Of a stretch of DNA of 64,000 nt, positions 41,103 through 54,371 are shown piece by piece. Source of the DNA: Protea cynaroides (lineage: Eukaryota; Streptophyta; Magnoliopsida; Proteales; Proteaceae); the NCBI GenBank assembly GCA_028583415.1, contig CM053267.1:47471390-47535389 (forward strand), written 5' to 3'. The notes beneath the pieces are model-generated. The model was not told where the DNA came from, searched no databases, and saw only the letters and a program-made list of their open reading frames with translations. Each line of letters begins with the position of its first letter. Positions within the stretch are counted from its first letter, which is position 1. A program made the translations under genes and the position numbers.

Positions 41103-44100
41103 GAAAGAGAGATTTCGACATAACAATGTGTTGTAGCCCAAATCGTTAAATAGCTCTCCTCTCTACCTTGTATTTATAGAGAAAGAAAATAAATAGATTT
41201 ATAAGGAAAGTCTCTATTCTAAGAAGAGACAATAAGAGAAGATTACAATAATAAAATAAAAAGAAATAAATCTGTAACTAATTAAAGAAGGAAGAAAAAG
41301 AGGAGCCAGCACTAGATGTCGTTGGCGAGCTAGCGCCAGCGATATCTAATGGGTCCCATAGGTCTATGGGCCTATGGGCCAACTTCGTAACACCCTCCCT
41401 CAAGCTGGAGTGTACAAATCAGTCAATCCAAACTTGTAACAGTTCAACCGGTATGCTGGTCCAAATAGAGGTTTAGTGAGAATATCGACAAGTTGATTTG
41501 AAGATGAAACAAATGGAGTGACAACAAGCTTCTTCAGAACCTCATCATGGACAAAATGACAATCCACTTCTATATGCTTGGTACGTTAATGGAACACTGG
41601 ATTACGGGTAATATAAATCGTAGCCTGATTATCACACATTAAGGTCATAGGCTGAGAAATAGGAAATCCCAACTCTTGCAGAAGATTCTTCAACCACATT
41701 AATTTAGCAGTAGTTTGTGCCATAGCACGGTATTCAGACTCAACACTGGATTTGGAGACAGTGGTTTGCTTCTTATTTTGCCAAGTGACGAGATTGCCAC
41801 CAACGAAAGTACAATAACCTGTAGTGAAACATCTATCACCATCTGCCCCGGCCCAATCAGCATCTGAAAACCCAACAATGTCAAGATGGCGATGTTGGGA
41901 ATAAACAAGACCTGTACCTGGAGATTTCTTGAGATAGCTCAAGATACGACATGCCGCCTCCCAATGGACAACCTTACGAGCTTGCATAAATTGACTCACT
42001 ACTCCAACAACATAAGAAAGGTCAGGTCTAGTAACAGTAAGATAAATTAGCTTCCCAACCAATCGTCTATATTGATGAACATTAGAATATTCACGACAAT
42101 CACATGTTTCGAATTTCTGATGTGGATCCATTGGAATTTCAACCGGCTTGGTGCTAAGAAGACTTGTTTCTGTAAGAAAATCGAGGACATACTTACGTTG
42201 GGAGAGACTGATACTAGTATGGCTTCGAACTACTTCAATACCAAGAAAATAGTGAAGGAGTCCTAAGTCCTTCATTTGAAAGTGAGTATTTAGGTGAGAC
42301 TTAAGTTCTGTAATACCCAACTTATCATTCCCTGTAATAATTATGTCGTCCACATAGACAGCAATGATAGTGACAATAGCTTGATGATGACGTACAAAAA
42401 TAGAATGATCTGAATAGCAAGTAGTAAAGCCAAGACTAGTAATGACAGTGCTAAATTTATCAAACCACGTATGAGGGGACTGCTTTAATCCATATATTGT
42501 TTTTAGTAACTTGCAGACTTTAGTGGAATTCCCTCCTTGAGCAACATACTCCGGAGGTTGGTCCATATATACCTCCTCATGAAGGTCCCCATACAAGAAC
42601 ACATTTTTTACGTCTATTTGATACAAAGGCCAATCAAAATTGACAGCCATGGAAACAAGTACCCGGACTGAATTGAGACGGGCCACAGGAGAGAATGTCT
42701 CAAAATAGTCTACCCCATAGGTTTGAGTGTACTCCTTGGCAACTAACCGTGCTTTCAGCCGTTCAACAGAGCCATCTGAGTAATGTTTCACAGTATAAAC
42801 CCATCTGCACTTCACAACTAAGTGGCCAGGTGGAAGCTCAACAAGAGTCCAAGTCTGATGGGAGGTCAGAGCATCTATTTCATCATTCATAGCAGCATGC
42901 CACCCTGGATGGGGCAAGGCTTGAGATAGAGTAGTGGGTACAAAGGTAGCAGCCAAAAAGTAAACAAGTCGCCATTGAGAAGTGGGTAGATGGGCAGTAG
43001 TAACAAAGTGCTCAATGGGAAAGGTAACCAAGGATTTCTGTGTACAAATTCTTTTACCATTTCGGAGAGCAATAGGTAGGTCATAGTCGACCGCAGAACC
43101 AGGGACAGCATCAGCAGTAGTCGGAGCAGTAGTCGTAGTAGGTGGAGCAACCTGAGTGCGATGGGTATAGACCTGTAAGGGTTGCAAAGTTTGGGGTGGG
43201 ATGGAGGTGGGTTCATCATCAGAAGGAATGAGAGGTAAGGGAATATCAGGGGAAGTTGAATTGGTGGGAACAGGAATAGGATAGTATGGCTTGTCTTCAA
43301 AAAAGGTTACATCATGACTGACAAATAACAAAGTCAAAACACCGGTAACCTTTTTGAGTACGAGAGTAGCCAAGGAAAATACATTTGATAGACCAGGGAG
43401 ATAATTTGTTCACTTTAGGATGTAGGATGTGGACAAAACACTTACTACCGAGGAGAAACTGAAAATAAGGGAGTATTAGGATAGAGAAGTTTAAAAAGAA
43501 TTTCATTGTGGAGGACAGAAGAAGGCATCCTGTTAATCAGGTAGCAGACAGTTAAAACAACATCACTCCAATAATACTTAGGAACATTCATATGGAGCAT
43601 GAGAGACCTGACAATATCCAGAAGATATCTATTTTTACACTTAGCAACTCCATTTTGTTGAGGAGTATAAGCACAATTGGTATGGTGTGTAATGCCATTG
43701 GCAAAATAGAAATCAGAGACGACAGACTGAACATATTCAAGGGCATTATTAGTATGTAGAACTTTGATAGGAGTACCAAATTGAATGGCAATTTCTTTAT
43801 GAAAACCCTTGAAAATATTAATAAATTCAGACCATTCTTTTATTAAATAGAGCCAAGTCATGCGGGAATAATCGTCCACAAAGGTTACATTGTACAAGAA
43901 ACCAAGCCGATTGGGAATTCGAAAAGGTCCCCAAACATCAGAATGAACTAAAGAAAACGGGAAAGATTGCCTAGGTGTAGAACTAGTTGGAAAAGACGAA
44001 CGATGATGTTTCCCTAGTTCACAAGCCTCACATTGTAAGATAGAGAGCGACTTGCAACTAGGGACAAGAACCTTTAACTTAAAAAGAGATAAATGGCCAA

Positions 44101-46460
44101 GCCGATGATGCCATTGAAGAGGGGTAGATGTAGATGTGGTAGCAGTGGTAGGAACAGGTTCAGGTAGCTCCAAATAATACAGACCAGCATGCTCACGCCC
44201 ACTACCAATCGTTGCCTTGGTCCTGAGATCCTGAAAGGTACAATAAGAAGGAAAAAAAAAGGTTGCAACACAATTAAGTGATTTTGTAAGTTGACTAATA
44301 GACATAAGGTGAAGAGGAAATTTGGGAACATGATGGACAGAGAACAAGGATAAGGACGATGTAAGGGTAATATTCCCATGTTGGGAAGCCGTGGTAGATG
44401 ATTCATCGGCAAGGTAAATGGTGACAGGCTTCGGTGTATCATTAAGGGCTGTAAGGGAAGAAGGCTGTCCCGTCATGTGACAGGTAGCACCAGAGTCTAT
44501 AATCCAAGGGGTAGAAAGGGTGGAAGATAGCAAGCCAGTTGTACCTGTATGGGCCAAGGTGGCAGAGGGTAGTAGTCCAGTAGCCTCTAGGTATTGAATC
44601 CGACGGAATAAGGCCTCATACTGTGCATTGGATAACGCAGATGTCTGCGTAGGAGGAACCTGGATGGGATATGGGGCATCCTCAGTAGTAACATTGTTGG
44701 CAAGGGTATCTGCCCAGTCAGGACAAACATTTATATCCCAATAGTTTTCCACCATGTGATTAATCTTGTGACAATGGGTACAATATCTATTAGTCTTTTC
44801 AAAAGATGTCCGTCCATTGCCACATCTAGGAGGACCATGGCCACGGCCACGACCACGAGTGGATCCACGGCCATGGCCTCGGCTACAGCCAGCAAACAAA
44901 GCAGAAGTGTCCTTGACAGGAGAGTCACTTTGTGGGACCAATCGCTGAAGGCAATAGAAGGTCTCGCTAAGGGTAGGGATAGAGGTTCCTGTAAGAAGTT
45001 GACTTTTGACACTGGTATTCCGGGGAAAGGCCAGCCAAAAATTTAATAACGTAGAACTCAAACTGTTGAGCTTTGATTTTGCTCAAATCATTGGTAAGAG
45101 GCTGCACAACCTATATTTCTTCAATAAGCCCTTTGAAACCTCCATAGTAATCACTTAGGGATTTTTCACCAATAGAGTAAGTGAACGTCCGCTCATATAG
45201 GTCATAGATGCGAGAGACAATCTTATCTTGCCCATATGTCTCTTGCAGATTAGCCTAAATGGCCTTGGCTGTATTGTGGAACATTACAGTGGGTAAGATG
45301 GAGGTATCAATACTGTTCCACAACCATGTTTGAACCTAGGAATTATCTCTTAATCAGGTATTGTACAGTTTGATAGATTCACTGTCTTTCATATCACATA
45401 CAGGAGGCTCATCATTTTACAGTGTGACTTCGTCTTTAGAAAGAATAAAGGCTTTGATAGCCTGAGCCATAATAGATAATTAGAAATTCCTTTCAACTTT
45501 ATGGAGATGATCTGAGCCTCAATGGGCTTAGGGTCAGTCATCATTGTAACAATTTCTCAAAGAAACAACCAACAAGTATACAACCAGAAATTAAAAGAAA
45601 AGAAGATTGAGGAGGAGAGAAAGAGAAAGAGAAAGAGAAAAAGAAAAAGAAAGAGAAAGAGAAAGAGAGAGAGAGAGAGAATTCGACACAGCAATGTGCT
45701 ATAGCCCAAATCGTTGAATAGCTCTCCTCTCTACCTTGTATTTATAGAGAAAGAAAATAAACAGATTTACAAGGAAAGTTTCTATTCTAAAAAGAGACAA
45801 TAAGAGAAGATTACAATAAGATTACAATAATAAAATAAAAGAAAATAAATCTGTAATTAATTAAAGAAGGAAGAGAAAGGGGAGCAACACTAGATATCGC
45901 TGGCGCTAGATATCGCTGGCGCTAGCGCCAGCGCCAGCTATATTTAATGGGTCCCAATGGGTCCCATGGGTCTATGGGCCTATGGGCCAACTTCGTAACA
46001 ATCATGACAGAGAACAAAATCCACAACCAATGTATGTAACAAAAAAGTCTTATCGGTTCAGCCAACCGATTGGACAAAGGCTCAGCGTGGGTGAAGGTAG
46101 ATGGTGATAGTAGGGTAAATGACAAGGTCCAAAGCTCGGTTCCGCCACCAAGAGGCCAAAGGAAAAGAGAAGCTCAAAGGGGCTGACGGATGTGAAGGAG
46201 AGAATAATAACCTTACCAACGGGGTGATCCAGAACATAAGTATTATTTAGCAATAATATTCATAGAAGTAATCTCGATCACCAATTAGTAGTAGTAAAAC
46301 AGAAAATTGTAGTTACATAGAGAGAGCAAAAATACCAAAAGCCAATCAAACCAAGAGTTCTTTGATCAGTGATGGCCAAGGATCTAGTGCTCTGATACCA
46401 TGTAACATTTCTCAAAGAAACAACCAGCAAGTATACAACCAGAAATTAAAAGAGAAGAAG

Positions 46461-46500
<40 letters not shown>

Positions 46501-49500
46501 CAACACAGCAATGTGCTACAGCCCAAATCGTTAAATAGCTCTCCTCTCTACCTTGTATTTATAGAGGAAGAAAATAAACAGATTTACAAGGAAAATATCT
46601 ATTTTAAGAAGAGACAATAAGAGAAGATTACAATAATAAAATAAAAGAAAATAAATCTGTAACTAATTAAAGAAGGAAGAGAAAGAGGAGCCAGCACTAG
46701 ATGTCGCTGGCGCTAGCGATATCTAGTGGGTCCCATGGGTCTATGGGCCTATGGGCCAACTTCGTAACACCTCTTATGGAAGATGTACCCTTACAATGCC
46801 TTGGGTCGCCTTGTCTCTGTGATAACTATGGCCCTCCCCTAGCAGTTTAAGAACCATATAGTTTCTAGCTAGTGGTTAGTGGATGGGGTGGGGTCGCATG
46901 GACTCCTACACACTTTCAATCTTCTTTCAGCATTTGATTGAGCTCATTCCTCAGATTGACATACAGATCTGAAAGTAGATAAGGAGTCTGTGTCTTCCTT
47001 CTTACTTCATCTAACTAAGAGAAGACTCTGCTTCTTCTTAGATGATAACAAGAAGAAAGTAAGTAGGTAAGAGTGATTTATCAAAAAGTACGACAATCAA
47101 GTAGGTTAGTAGGGGCAATGTGCCATACAGATGCGAATATTTGTATCTACTTTTTGTTCGAAACTTCAATTCAATACCACTTTTTTTTTTCTTTCTCTCT
47201 TCCCCACCACTAAAGTGGTAAAGAAGGGCTCTTTGGAGGCTAACTTCCTTTCTTATCTGGAAAAGTGGTGGGTGGGAGAAGGGGCGAAACAAAAGACCGG
47301 AACTATTAGATTTTACCAAGAGGGAAGAAGATGTGCATTAGCAATGAGGTTGTTTTTAGCTTTTCATCCAATTTTTGTTGAGTAAAATCACAAAAGTACT
47401 CTTCATTGAGGTTGTTTGCATGGAAGACATCTACAAACACGGGATGAGAGAAAAAGTTTCTCTAATTCTTGAAACATTTTTGTCAAGACCTTGATGCTCT
47501 ATTTTATATTTTATTTAATGTTTTTATTTGAAAAATCCAAATAATGATGATGATGATAACACATAGCTAAACATAACTAACCTGCGATGTATTTGCGCAC
47601 TAAACAGCAAAGGCGGTCCATTCCATCTAATAAAAACCCTATTGTAGGATCATTTGGATCCTGCAAACAAAACCAAACTAATTAAATTCAAGCAGTTGAA
47701 ACAATTTATGTGGTTATCCAAGTTAACTGATAAATGAAGAAAGAACATGACTTACTATCTCAACTGGTACCATCCTAACAGATTTAGACTTTGATGATCC
47801 AACTCCAACATGTTGAAAATACCAAATGACCTCAGATTGAGCTAAAGCCAATGCAGAAAATACCATCTGCAAATTCACAATGACTATAAAACTCGTACTG
47901 TGCAAAAAAGCATTATCAAAATTTCTATAGCAATTTGCCTGGAGTCAAAGTTTTAATTCTTCTGCAGGAAGCTTTGAAAAATATTCATTGTTTTCCTTAA
48001 TAGCAAAGGGCAACTCCACAAATGGCCAAATGCTATTCAGTGGCGAAAGAATGAGTACGGCATTCCATGCAGATTGTGGATCTTATCAAACCACATAATC
48101 AAGTCATATATAGGATGGAGTAAAAGCTCCACAAGCCAGATTGAAGATAAAATAACAGTTTGACAATTTTTGGAAATTTCCGTAGTTGTTCACACGAATT
48201 TTGCTTTTCCATTTCTTTTTTTCCCTGAGAAATTGTTCTTAGATTGTGAACGCAGGCATCTCCACCAAGAACAGTGCATAGGAAAAACTCAGATTTAAGT
48301 TGTTATTTGTGTTTCTTTGGATGAAAAAAAAAAAGAATAACAAAGTTAAAAATTTTATTAAAAAAATACAGAAATATATTGGAGCCACAATTGTTGTCAC
48401 ATGGCATAGCAAGTGGGTCCAATCCAAACTAAATGGTCGGAGGATAAACATAAAAAAGTTACATCAAATTGGGCTCCTATTTGAAACCATATGGCCCATC
48501 ATATATTGCATCTTTTCCTTAGTATTTTCAGTAGTCCAAAATCTTCCAAAGATTTGTGGTTTAGACCGTTTTACTTGACTTTAATTTGACAGGGGGTGAA
48601 GTTTGTTTACAATTTACACTCAAATTTGGCAATGAGCAGGGGAGGCTTGGGCCTACCTGCAGTAAGGTTTTTCCCTACCATATGGCACAAAGGTTGCTTT
48701 CTGATGTTCTAAAACATAATCTGCTAGTCATGTATGTGCATTTTTTTCTTATAAAATGGACTATATGTTATGTCTCTATCAATGATCTATCAAACCCCTG
48801 CTTACTTCTATCTGACTTTGGTGCTATGTGAGGGTTCTGAGTTAACTTTCAGAAATCTTCCATCTTCCTTGCGGCGTTGACAGTGATGCTAGAAAGGTCT
48901 TGAGAAGCTTATCTGACTATTCCTTGGGGACCCTTTTTATCAGATATTTGGGTTTGTCTTTGATTTGACGAGACTCTTGGCTCATCATTGCTCCCTAATT
49001 CTGGATCGTCTTCGGAAAAGGTTACAACTGTTAAACTACACTACAGTCAACACGATGGGCCCTACTCACAGTCCTCATTGTGTGAGACTCTTTGACCTGC
49101 ATAGTTGGTGTAGGACTCTTTGATTACAATTGCTGAGTTGGAATAGGACTCTACAGTCCTATTGCATTTACTGTTCTATATAGTCCTATTGTAATTAGAT
49201 CTCCTATTAGTATATGGAATCCTAATTAGTTTATTAGTTTGCTTTATTAGTTTTCTTTACCAACTAGGCTTGTTAATTTCCTTTTCCTATTTAGAGTTTA
49301 CTTTGTCTTCAGTTTGTGACTAGGACTCTGACTTGTAGAGTCTTAGATCTTATCTAATAGTTGTTTTCTATTTTCTATAAATACAAGCTACAGGAGAGGA
49401 GCACATACACATATACACCATGGAATAAAATCTCGGCGAGATCAGATCTCGCCAATCTCGCCATTCTCGCCATTAGCCGAGACGAAAACAGGGTCGATAA

Positions 49501-52500
49501 CCCTTTTCGTCTCGGTAGATGCATAATCTCGCCGAGATCTCAACAGTACTCGGTAAATCTCGCCATTTCTCGGTAAATCTCACCATTTCTTAGAATTTCT
49601 CGCCAATTTCTCGCGTGATCTCGCGTGAGAAATTGGCGAGAAATTGCCTCTTTTGTTTTTTTTTTCCTCTTTTTAAAAGAGAAAAGTCACTGTTCTCAGT
49701 CGAGAACTCGACCAAGAACTGTTGTTTCCTCTTCTTTGTTAGTTTTTTGAAAATTTTCTCATTTCTTCCTCATTCTTTCTTTGTTTGGACTTTTAACTTG
49801 CAACGGGTGGTGCTTCGGACTATGGGGATTGCTGTGGGAGCTTCATATCAACTGTTGAAGGTAAGTTTCTTACCAGAACTACTTTGCATCAAGAATGTCG
49901 TGGGAAAATTATGTTGCTCAGTTGGAAAACAATTTGCGTCGACAACTTTCCCAAATGTATGATGATAGTAGGATGGATCATCCACGGCACTCTACGTATT
50001 ACTAGACATTGTATCTGTATGAGCATTGTGGAATTGAGGACTATAGGCACATGGGGACTATGGGATCATTCAGTATTGAACATTTGAACTATGATGTAAT
50101 GATTTATAATGAAGTGTTATTTTGTTTCTCTTTCCCCTATTGCATTATTTTATTGTCTCATTTGTCATATTTGATTGAATACAATAGCCAATATTAGCCT
50201 AAGTTTACAACAGACTTCAGCGTTGACTACCAAAACATGGGTGTAAACCCAAACAACCACAAAGAGTCATTATTTTTACAATTTTATGCTCTAAATGTGT
50301 TTATGTATGTAAAAATGAGGTTCCCCTGAAGTTGGAGACCTAAAAAATGTATTTTGTTTTTAAGCTGTCTCGGTCAAAATGCAGTGTCTTGGCGAGATCT
50401 CGGTTTCGGAGGAGGCCGAGACTCCTCCGAAACCCGAGATTTTAAACCTTGATATACACTCTCTCTTTCCTACACACGTTGATTCTGTCCATCTTCTTTT
50501 ATTTTTCTATTTTGTTACATGGTATCAGAGCGGGTGCTGTTTTGAGAGTTGTTTAAGAACTTTGTTCTGGTGAACAGCCACCAATGCTGCTGTTGTTCAG
50601 CTCTACTTAGATTTGATTTCTTGTTGCTGCCTACTGTTATTGTTGCCATCAAGATCTACTCCAAGATCTCCTTACTGTTGCTGCTGATTTATACACTGGT
50701 TTCCTCCTCTGGTTCATGCTGAAAATTTTTGGAATCGATATCTAGTTCACTTTGAAGATTTATTCATTCGTTACCTTTCTGTTTCACACTAGAGATTAGA
50801 ACCTATTGCTGGAGAATTCTGAATTGTTATTGAAGTTGATAGATCGTATACTGCTACTTCTGCCTTTTCGAATTTACCCTAACTACTTGTTGTACGTGAT
50901 GCAACCTACTACATGCTCGTGTTGGAGCCTACCTAATACTGTTGCATGTGATGCAACCTACTACTACCATGCTCGTGTTGGGAGTCTACTACTATTGCGT
51001 ACTACAGTTGCACGTGATGCAACCTTTATTACCTGCAGCCTACTACAGTTGCACGTGATGCAACCTCTACTATCTACAACCTACTACAGTTGCACGTGAT
51101 GAAACCTCTACTTGTTGCATATGATGCAACCTACTACTTTTCTTCGTGTTGGAGCCACCACTATTGCTACTTCTGCTACAACTACTACTACTGCAGCTAC
51201 TACTGCTACTACCTGGTTAACAGTGACCTATATTGTGCTACTACCACTACTTGATTCACAGTTGTTAGCGCTAGGCAATACCAAGTGCCGCTATGTGCAA
51301 ATGGGTCCCACTAGTCCCACCTTGTTATTTATGGTTTATTTAGATTGGTTGTTATAGGTTCTCTTTATTGTTAGGATTTGTTTTCTAAGTTGTCTAGGTT
51401 TAGTTTCCTAATTAGCTTATGAATGTAATTATAGAAGTTTTCTAAACTATTGTTTTTCCTTTTTGATTATAAATAAAAGAACCACAGGCGGAGGAGGTAG
51501 ATATTCGGTTCTTCCTCTTCCTTGGAGAATTGATCCTCACTTCTATTTGTCTAATTCTCTCTCTTTCAGTTTCACTTGTTTTGGTTATTTCTTTATTGCA
51601 AATTGTAACATAGTTTCAGAGCAGTAGATGATCCTTCCTTGGGATTCTACAACTGCTGGTTTGAGAGTTGTATTTGGGTTTTTGGTTTGTGGTCAAACCC
51701 TAGTTCGTAGAAAAAGAAGAACTAGGGTTTGGATGAAGATGATTAATATGTGTGAAGATCATACCTGAAGATTGATTTGATGCTGATTACGGCTGTTTCT
51801 GCTATTGTGATCTGCTACTATTGTCTGCTGCTACTATTAATTTACCATCAATCTTCAATCGATCTGCTTGCTGTTGTTGCTTCTAATCTATTGCAGGTAT
51901 CTAACCTGCATTGATCAATACCTGAAGATTTAATCTACCTCTTCCTTCCTTTCCCTTTCTCTTCTATTTTCCCTTTGTATTTTTTTTCCTATTGGGTTTT
52001 GCTGTTGCACACTGTTTCTGGCTGTGCGTGCTGCCCACCAGATTTGAATCAAGTTCCATCAGATCAGCCTTTCACAAACCCTTTGGCGACCCTACCTGAC
52101 AACTGTACAACCTGGTTGCAAAAGCTTCCATGGATTGTGAAATAAACCCATGAAACCAACTCTGTCCTGTTTCTGTGATTGTTCCTAACCAGTTCAAGTT
52201 GAATCATCATCCTCCTGTTTAAACGATTTTTTTTTTTTTTGGGTGGGGGGGACGGGTGAATGGAAGAATGTATTAACAAAGCCCCAAAAGAGGAGAAACC
52301 AGACCTGGGTATCCAAAGGATAGAGCCAGGCTCCTTACAGAATGATGGGAAAACCTTAAAAATCAACAACAAAAAAAACAAACAAAACAGCCATCTCATG
52401 TGAAGTTGAGATTCCAAGATGTCATGATGAAGCTATTTCTGAAGGATGTTTGAGATTGGGCAGCCCTTGGTATGAAGCTTCTCGAACGACAAAAGTGATT

Positions 52501-54334
52501 GCTTCCCAAATTATGCTAAAAGATCTAGATCTGGTTGTCCACTTTCTCAAGTTCCTCTCGAACCAAATATGGTACACTGTTGCAGTAAAGGCAAGCTTCA
52601 CAATAGTGTCCCATGGGGACTTATCTTTGAACTACTTGATAATTTACTTCCATTCTTGATCAAAAGGGTGGATTCTTCTATTATAGGGCCAACACTTCCG
52701 CAAGATAGCTTCCCAGATTCTTTTGGAAAATGGGCACTCAAAAAACAGATGATTAATATTTTCTCCCGAGGCCCAGCAAAGATCACACTTAGCATTACGT
52801 ATGATACCCTGACTATGGAGAAGGGCTCCTGTAGGCAAAGAGTGGGTCAGGGCTCTCCAAAGAATGAAGCTGTGGCGCTGTAAACCAAACCACATTAGAC
52901 CAAGGAATCTTCTGGCTGCGGGGTCTGACGAGCTCCCAAGCAGAGGCCGTTGAAAATCTTCCATTGGAAGAGGTTGTCTAGCTAACAAGGTTCATTGTTC
53001 CTAGTAGGTTTTCGAGGGATGGAGTTCAACTCTTCCCAAGCTTACACCAATCTAGGGGACGAAGCTCGGACGGGACACCAAACTCCGTCAGAGATGATGG
53101 AAGAAAAAGTAGCAAGTCTATCATGGCCATACTTGGATCGAATCCTTTCTCCAAAAGCCAAGACAAGAACACCCCGTGGGTGCCACTTATCATGCCACAA
53201 GAGGGTCGATGTTCCATCATCAATGAAAGATTTAATGTAATGGATGGTCACCTGTCTATACTGAAGGATTGCTTTCCAAACCCAAGAAAAGCTGCAATTC
53301 GAAGGCGCTGTCTAGATTGACTCTTTTCTTAAGTAGCAGCCCGAAAATCCCAATCCAGTAAAGATATGAGCTTTGCATAACTGCTCGAATAAGCTCCAAC
53401 CTACCTACATAGGAGAGGAATTTTGCTTTCCATAGTTGAGCTGGAGTTTAATCGAGTTTTATTCTCTTGGATCACTTCAGAATGTCTAGGCAGCCTTAAA
53501 TCTGGGTTTTGAGGACTGTTTGAATTAGACCTAAAGAGCTGGAGTTGATTTCGTAAACAAGCTTTTACCGTGGCAGCTCACTGGTTAATGTGTTGAAGAT
53601 GGAAGTACTTTGTCTGAAATTACAGAGAACCCCCTCCAACTTAACATTATTTCTATGTCAATCCCCTTCTTATTATTCTTTCCTGAAAGACCCTTTCACT
53701 TTATATAAAATTCCATTTTATCCTATTTTATTCCCTTCTTCCAAGTTTAGCCCTATCATTTTAATTTTAATTTTAGTTCAGTCCTAAGAGCCTATTTGCC
53801 TTGCTTCAATAGGCATTAGGTCATATTGAATTTCCTTTTTATTACAGCTTTGCCATTGCACCTCATATTTTGATCTTATATTATTTGGGGGGGTCCTTTA
53901 GTGGATCTGATAGGGTTTGCCTTATATATCACCACATTGCCATTAAGGGTCTGTTTATTTGCCTCAAGGGAGATTAAAATTCTGATTATTTATGGTCTTA
54001 CCATTCATTCCTTGTTAATTACCCATGGCTCCTTGAACAGTGTGGCTAATTACCAAAGTGCCACTAGGTCTTGTCTGTGACATATTTGGAAGTATTACTT
54101 TGCTTGGGTGGTCCCATAAGTATGACCATAATTTACAGAATTACCATTGGGCTTCTATATTTGCAATTTATGGCTTTGGAGGATCCCTAGATCACATTGA
54201 TGGAATTTACATGGAATGCTGATTATTATTTCTCGTATCTAGCATCTCTGCAATTTTATTTGCTACCAGTACTGGGCGCTTAAAGATTATTGGGCTCTTA
54301 TTTGTGGGTGTTCTCTTCCGTTATTTGTCCACGT

Positions 54335-54371
<37 letters not shown>

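Larger units (their letters stand above)
40985..46769 (-). mobile_element. Nearly complete Ty1/copia element with perfect target duplication
   Basis: 5' LTR 46401-46769 and 3' LTR 40985-41392 (TGTTACGAAGTTGG to TTGTTACA on the minus strand). Flanks are CCTCT on both sides. TGGTATCAGAGC follows the 5' LTR as PBS and CTTGAGGGAGGG precedes the 3' LTR as polypurine tract. Coding runs gag, protease, integrase, RT, RNase H, as in all copia elements. A 456-bp solo LTR of the same family sits in the leader. It is young enough to keep long frames but is broken by frameshifts near 43440 and 43370 and a stop at about 41585. Confidence 0.95.
40729..46830. mobile_element. Possible GCCTAGGC-type MITE split by the copia element
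   Basis: Left end CATGATTATCTAGGCATCGC with CTTAGGCATCCAGGCGG (40729-40766) and right end (reverse complement) CATAGTTATCACAGAGAC then AAGGCGACCCAAGGC (46830-46790) are the two end types of the family. Removing the copia with its 5-bp duplication leaves about 310 bp. The outer flanks CTCTCTGA and GCCCTCCC do not match, so the pairing is tentative. Confidence 0.4.
31343..47581 (-). other. NAP1 giant intron (16.2 kb)
   Basis: The largest intron. It holds a small LTR element (32220-37669) containing a 4.1-kb solo LTR, a microsatellite block (38729-38810), a GCCTAGGC-type hAT-like end (39590-39663), a SINE (about 40425-40552), a complete copia (40985-46769), and MITE-like text around the copia. 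In 31343-32219, 37670-38550 and 39700-40320 I see no recognisable element. A pair of near-duplicate 35-bp words (31790 and 31910) is present. Confidence 0.7.

Noticed and set aside
40738..41149. Frames with Arg-Glu or Ser-Leu runs
   Set aside because: Translation of the (GA)n run in the copia 3' LTR.
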